Source of the DNA: Candidatus Aminicenantota bacterium
Lineage (GTDB): Bacteria; Acidobacteriota; Aminicenantia; S016-38
Assembly: GCA_027062035.1 (NCBI GenBank)
Contig: JAMOUL010000206.1
Coordinates: forward strand, 1-8,493
Length of the DNA: 8,493 bases
Reading direction: 5' to 3'
This document shows, one piece after another, positions 6,218-8,493 of the stretch. The first letter of the stretch is position 1, and every line of letters starts with the position of its first letter. The position numbers and the translations under genes were made by a program. The notes under the pieces were generated by a model, which was not told the origin of the DNA, searched no databases, and saw nothing but the letters and a program-made list of their open reading frames with translations.

Positions 6218-7631
6218 TTTGGGACCTCTCTATGATTCGCTCTATCCTCCTTATTACCCTGTCCTTTCCAAGGGCTTCCAGCATGAAGAAGAGGGAAGGT
6301 CCCACTTTCTTTCCGGACACTGCAATTCGAACGGGGTGAATGAGTTTTGCCGCCTTCACTCCAAGGCGTTCCGCTGTCTCCCGAAGAACCTTCTCTATGG
6401 TCTCCTCCTTCCAGTCCTCTATGCGGCGGAATTCATCAAGGAGAACCTTCAATCTGTCGAAGACTTCCGGGTCGGAGAAGTGCTTCTGATAAGCCTTTTC
6501 CTCTATTACGAAATCATCCGTAAATGCATAGTCCCCGTACTCCCAGAAGTCCTTCAGCGTCTTTACCCTGTCCTTGAGAAGGCGGGCTGCCAGAAGGGCT
6601 CCCTCCTTCGAATAGACGTCTTCGGGAACGAAGGGTTTCATCAATTCGGCAAGTTCCTCATCGGATTTTTCCTTTATGTACTGGGAGTTTATCCAGTAGA
6701 GTTTGTTCACGTCGAAGACGGCGGGATTCTTATTCACCTTCCTTATATCGAAGAGTTCTATCATCTCCTGCGGCGGCACCACCTCCCTGTCGGGATAGGG
6801 AGCCCATCCAAGGAGGGCAAGGAAGTTGAATAGGGCTTCGGGCAAGATGCCCATATCCCTGTACTCCAGAACGCTTGCCGCTCCGTGCCTCTTGGATAGT
6901 TTCTTCTTGTCCGGTCCCAGAATCATGGGCAGATGGGCGAACTGCGGGACGGGGAATCCCAGAGCCTCGTAAATAACAATCTGCTTGGGGGTGTTGGGGA
7001 TGTGGTCGTCTCCCCTGATGACGTGGGTTATATTCATCAGGGCATCGTCCACCACGACGGCGAAGTTGTATGTGGGGGTGCCGTTGCTCCGCAGGATTAC
7101 TATATCGGAAATGTGGGCGGCTGGATAGGAAATCTTTCCCCTTATCAGGTCCTCGAATTCGATATTGCCCTCATCGGGCACCTTTATTCGAATTGCCCCC
7201 GTCTCCCTTTCTAAAATGTGGCGGAATTCCTGCGGCGGGTCCAGTATCAACTGCCTCTCCAGTTGCTTCTTCTGTGCCTGATCCTTTATGCCCTTGAGGT
7301 ATTTCTCCCTTACCTGCTGCCATTCCTCCGGCTGGTACCTGTCCAGATAGGCTTTCCCTTCTTCCAGCAATTTATATGCCAGTTCCCTGTGCTTCTCCTC
7401 GTTCTGCGATTGATAAACTATGTCCTCGTCCCACTGGAGTCCCAGCCACTTCAAGCCCTCCAGAATGTCCCGAACGAATTCCTCTCTGCTCCTTTCCCTG
7501 TCCGTGTCCTCGATGCGCAGGAGAAACTTTCCACCCTCGTGTCTGGCGAACATGTAGTTGTAGAGAGCAGTTCTGGCTCCCCCCACGTGAAGTTTTCCGG
7601 TTGGAGATGGAGCAAACCTTACCCTTACCAT
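6210..7631 (-). CDS. gltX: Glutamyl-tRNA synthetase
   Basis: This class I synthetase attaches glutamate to tRNA-Glu in the cytoplasm. The 473-aa length is normal for bacterial enzymes. The N-terminus has FAPSPTGKLHVGG with the HIGH-type motif HVGG at residues 15-18, then LLRIEDTDRERS around 38-49. The KMSKS-type loop is KLSKRHG at 244-250, and the C-terminal anticodon-binding part ends with HPVRIAVSG and GPSLFFMLEALG motifs. The zinc-binding cysteines of the E. coli enzyme are absent; the protein contains no cysteine at all, as in the zinc-free branch of the family. The ATG at 7631 puts the APSPTG motif at its usual distance from the start but has no clear ribosome site. It follows mnmA by 58 bases and overlaps the Nudix gene by 8. 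Whether it also charges tRNA-Gln cannot be told from the sequence. Confidence 0.97.
   Translation of the reverse strand: MVRVRFAPSPTGKLHVGGARTALYNYMFARHEGGKFLLRIEDTDRERSREEFVRDILEGLKWLGLQWDEDIVYQSQNEEKHRELAYKLLEEGKAYLDRYQPEEWQQVREKYLKGIKDQAQKKQLERQLILDPPQEFRHILERETGAIRIKVPDEGNIEFEDLIRGKISYPAAHISDIVILRSNGTPTYNFAVVVDDALMNITHVIRGDDHIPNTPKQIVIYEALGFPVPQFAHLPMILGPDKKKLSKRHGAASVLEYRDMGILPEALFNFLALLGWAPYPDREVVPPQEMIELFDIRKVNKNPAVFDVNKLYWINSQYIKEKSDEELAELMKPFVPEDVYSKEGALLAARLLKDRVKTLKDFWEYGDYAFTDDFVIEEKAYQKHFSDPEVFDRLKVLLDEFRRIEDWKEETIEKVLRETAERLGVKAAKLIHPVRIAVSGKKVGPSLFFMLEALGKDRVIRRIERIIERSQND
6225..6231 (-). promoter_or_regulatory. Ribosome binding site of the Nudix gene inside gltX
   Basis: AGAGAGG on the minus strand is followed by seven bases (TCCCAAA) and the ATG at 6217. 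It sits in the last codons of gltX, supports the chosen Nudix start, and indicates translation coupled to gltX. Confidence 0.6.
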
Positions 7632-7642
7632 GCCAAAAGTTT

Positions 7643-7666
7643 AAAATCCATGGGAAAGAGGATTTT
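7643..7666 (-). other. AT-rich hairpin in the mnmA-gltX gap
   Basis: AAAATCC (7643-7649) and GGATTTT (7660-7666) form a perfect 7-base inverted repeat with a 10-base loop, located 12 bases before the gltX start codon on the transcribed strand. It is too weak and too poor in trailing T residues to call a terminator. It could fold in the leader and affect gltX translation, or be chance. The rest of the 58-base gap shows no promoter I can defend. Confidence 0.3.
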
Positions 7667-7689
7667 CGTTTAGGTTTTACGTTCTCGAA

Positions 7690-8493
7690 TTACTTTCTGG
7701 ATTTCTCTATGACACCAGCTCCCACCAGATAATCGTCCACGTAGAAGGCGGCAATCTGCCCCGGTGCGGGGGCGAACTGGGGGGTGTCGAATTCTATTAG
7801 CGCTTTTCCATCTTCCAATTTCACGGTTGCGGGAGCAGGCTTGTGGACGTTCCTTATTTTGACTTTCGCCCTGAAGGGGCTTTCCATATCCACGAACATG
7901 TTGAGATTGGAGGCGATAACCAGTCTTCTGTGGACGTCCTCCTCGAATCCCACCACGATTTTATTCTCCTCGGGAATTATATCCACCACGTAAGCCCTTC
8001 TTCCAAGAGCCACACCCAGCCCCTTCCTCTGCCCCATGGTGTAGAACATATAGCCCCTGTGCTTCCCTATCACGTTGCCGTATATATCCACGATTTCCCC
8101 CTCCTGCGGCTTTACTCCCTTCTTCATGAGAAATTCCCTGTAATCCCCTTCCACGAAGCACAAATCCATCGAATCGCTCCTGTCGGCGGTCTCCAGCCCC
8201 AGTTTTCGGGCAATCTGCCTCACTTCCTCCTTCGTATATTCCCCGATGGGAAGGAGCATCTTCTCCACCATCTCGGGGCGCAGGTAGGAAAGGAAATAGG
8301 ACTGGTCCTTCTGCCGGTCTTTCCCCATCCTTATAACCTTCCTGCCCCGGAATTCCCCGATGCGGGCATAGTGGCCCGTTGCTATGTATGCCCCCTCCTT
8401 CTTCGCCTCCTGCCAGATGGCTCCCAGTTTATAGTCCCTGTTGCAGAATACGCATACGTTGGGGGTCCTTCCCGCCCTGTATTCGTCTATGAA
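7690..8493 (-). CDS. mnmA: tRNA-specific 2-thiouridylase MnmA (5' end outside window)
   Basis: MnmA adenylates and then thiolates U34 of tRNA-Lys, tRNA-Glu and tRNA-Gln. The frame is open to the right edge, with 55 readable codons before the internal ATG at 8328. These carry essential family motifs: GRTPN, then VCVFCN holding the first catalytic cysteine (codon 8445-8443), and ATGHYAR. After them come KDQSYFL, LLPIGEYTKEEVR, the second catalytic cysteine in LCFVEG (codon 8160-8158), and the C-terminal beta-barrel parts MGQRKGLGVALG and FAPAPGQIAAFY. The visible 267 residues are the C-terminal three quarters of a protein of about 360 aa; the N-terminal PP-loop nucleotide-binding motif is outside the window. 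An Ala or Val replaces the usual Pro in the NPC triplet (here NVC). It leads the operon with gltX and the Nudix gene as far as can be seen. Confidence 0.96.
   Translation of the reverse strand, partial: FIDEYRAGRTPNVCVFCNRDYKLGAIWQEAKKEGAYIATGHYARIGEFRGRKVIRMGKDRQKDQSYFLSYLRPEMVEKMLLPIGEYTKEEVRQIARKLGLETADRSDSMDLCFVEGDYREFLMKKGVKPQEGEIVDIYGNVIGKHRGYMFYTMGQRKGLGVALGRRAYVVDIIPEENKIVVGFEEDVHRRLVIASNLNMFVDMESPFRAKVKIRNVHKPAPATVKLEDGKALIEFDTPQFAPAPGQIAAFYVDDYLVGAGVIEKSRK

Noticed and set aside
6189..6833. Open frame of 214 codons on the plus strand over the gltX and Nudix genes
   Set aside because: It is antisense to two clear conserved genes, has no ribosome site I can see, and its product has no family-like motif; it reflects the biased codon use of gltX.
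7218..7732. Overlapping plus-strand open frames over the start of gltX
   Set aside because: They are antisense shadows of the conserved N-terminal part of GltX, with low-complexity Pro/Leu/Ser-rich products.
1..8493. CRISPR array, tRNA, insertion sequence or toxin-antitoxin pair
   Set aside because: No regularly spaced repeats, cloverleaf sequences, transposase motifs or paired small genes were found on either strand.

Overview
The window looks like bacterial chromosome. A compact, AT-rich block of DNA-modification-targeting (type IV restriction-like) defence genes at 1-5705 abuts a GC-richer housekeeping operon at 5786-8493. Hand counts of single 60-base lines show the contrast: 12/60 G+C at 4561-4620 and 23/60 at 541-600 in the defence block, against 33/60 at 7021-7080 in gltX. 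The housekeeping proteins use AGG/AGA arginine codons heavily, are rich in Lys and Glu, and GltX has no cysteine. This would fit a thermophilic bacterium, but I cannot name a phylum with confidence.

Layout: (1) 1-857, plus strand: C-terminal part of an McrC-type PD-(D/E)XK nuclease subunit; its start, and presumably mcrB, lie to the left of the window. (2) 854-3739 and 3723-5705, both minus strand: two overlapping genes for DUF262 (GmrS/ParB-like) proteins. The promoter-proximal one (660 aa) also carries a C-terminal DUF1524-like HNH nuclease. The second (961 aa) has a DUF262 N-terminus followed by about 690 residues I do not recognise. The mcrC and DUF262 genes converge and share a TTAA in which both stop codons lie. 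(3) 5706-5785: a strong GC hairpin (terminator of the operon upstream), then a -10-like element that may start the DUF262 pair. (4) 5786-8493, minus strand: mnmA (5' end outside the window) - gltX - a Nudix hydrolase of the Ap4A-hydrolase type, transcribed in that order.

How the genes may work together: McrC is the nuclease subunit of the modified-cytosine-dependent McrBC complex. DUF262 proteins with HNH domains (GmrSD, BrxU, SspE) restrict phage DNA carrying base or backbone modifications. The left block therefore reads as a defence cluster aimed at modified foreign DNA. On the right, MnmA thiolates U34 of Glu, Gln and Lys tRNAs, GltX charges tRNA-Glu, and the Nudix enzyme could remove Ap4A, a known side product of aminoacyl-tRNA synthetases. 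No tRNA, rRNA, CRISPR array, insertion sequence or integrase is visible, and no gene-free stretch exceeds 300 bases; the only gaps are 5706-5785 and 7632-7689.
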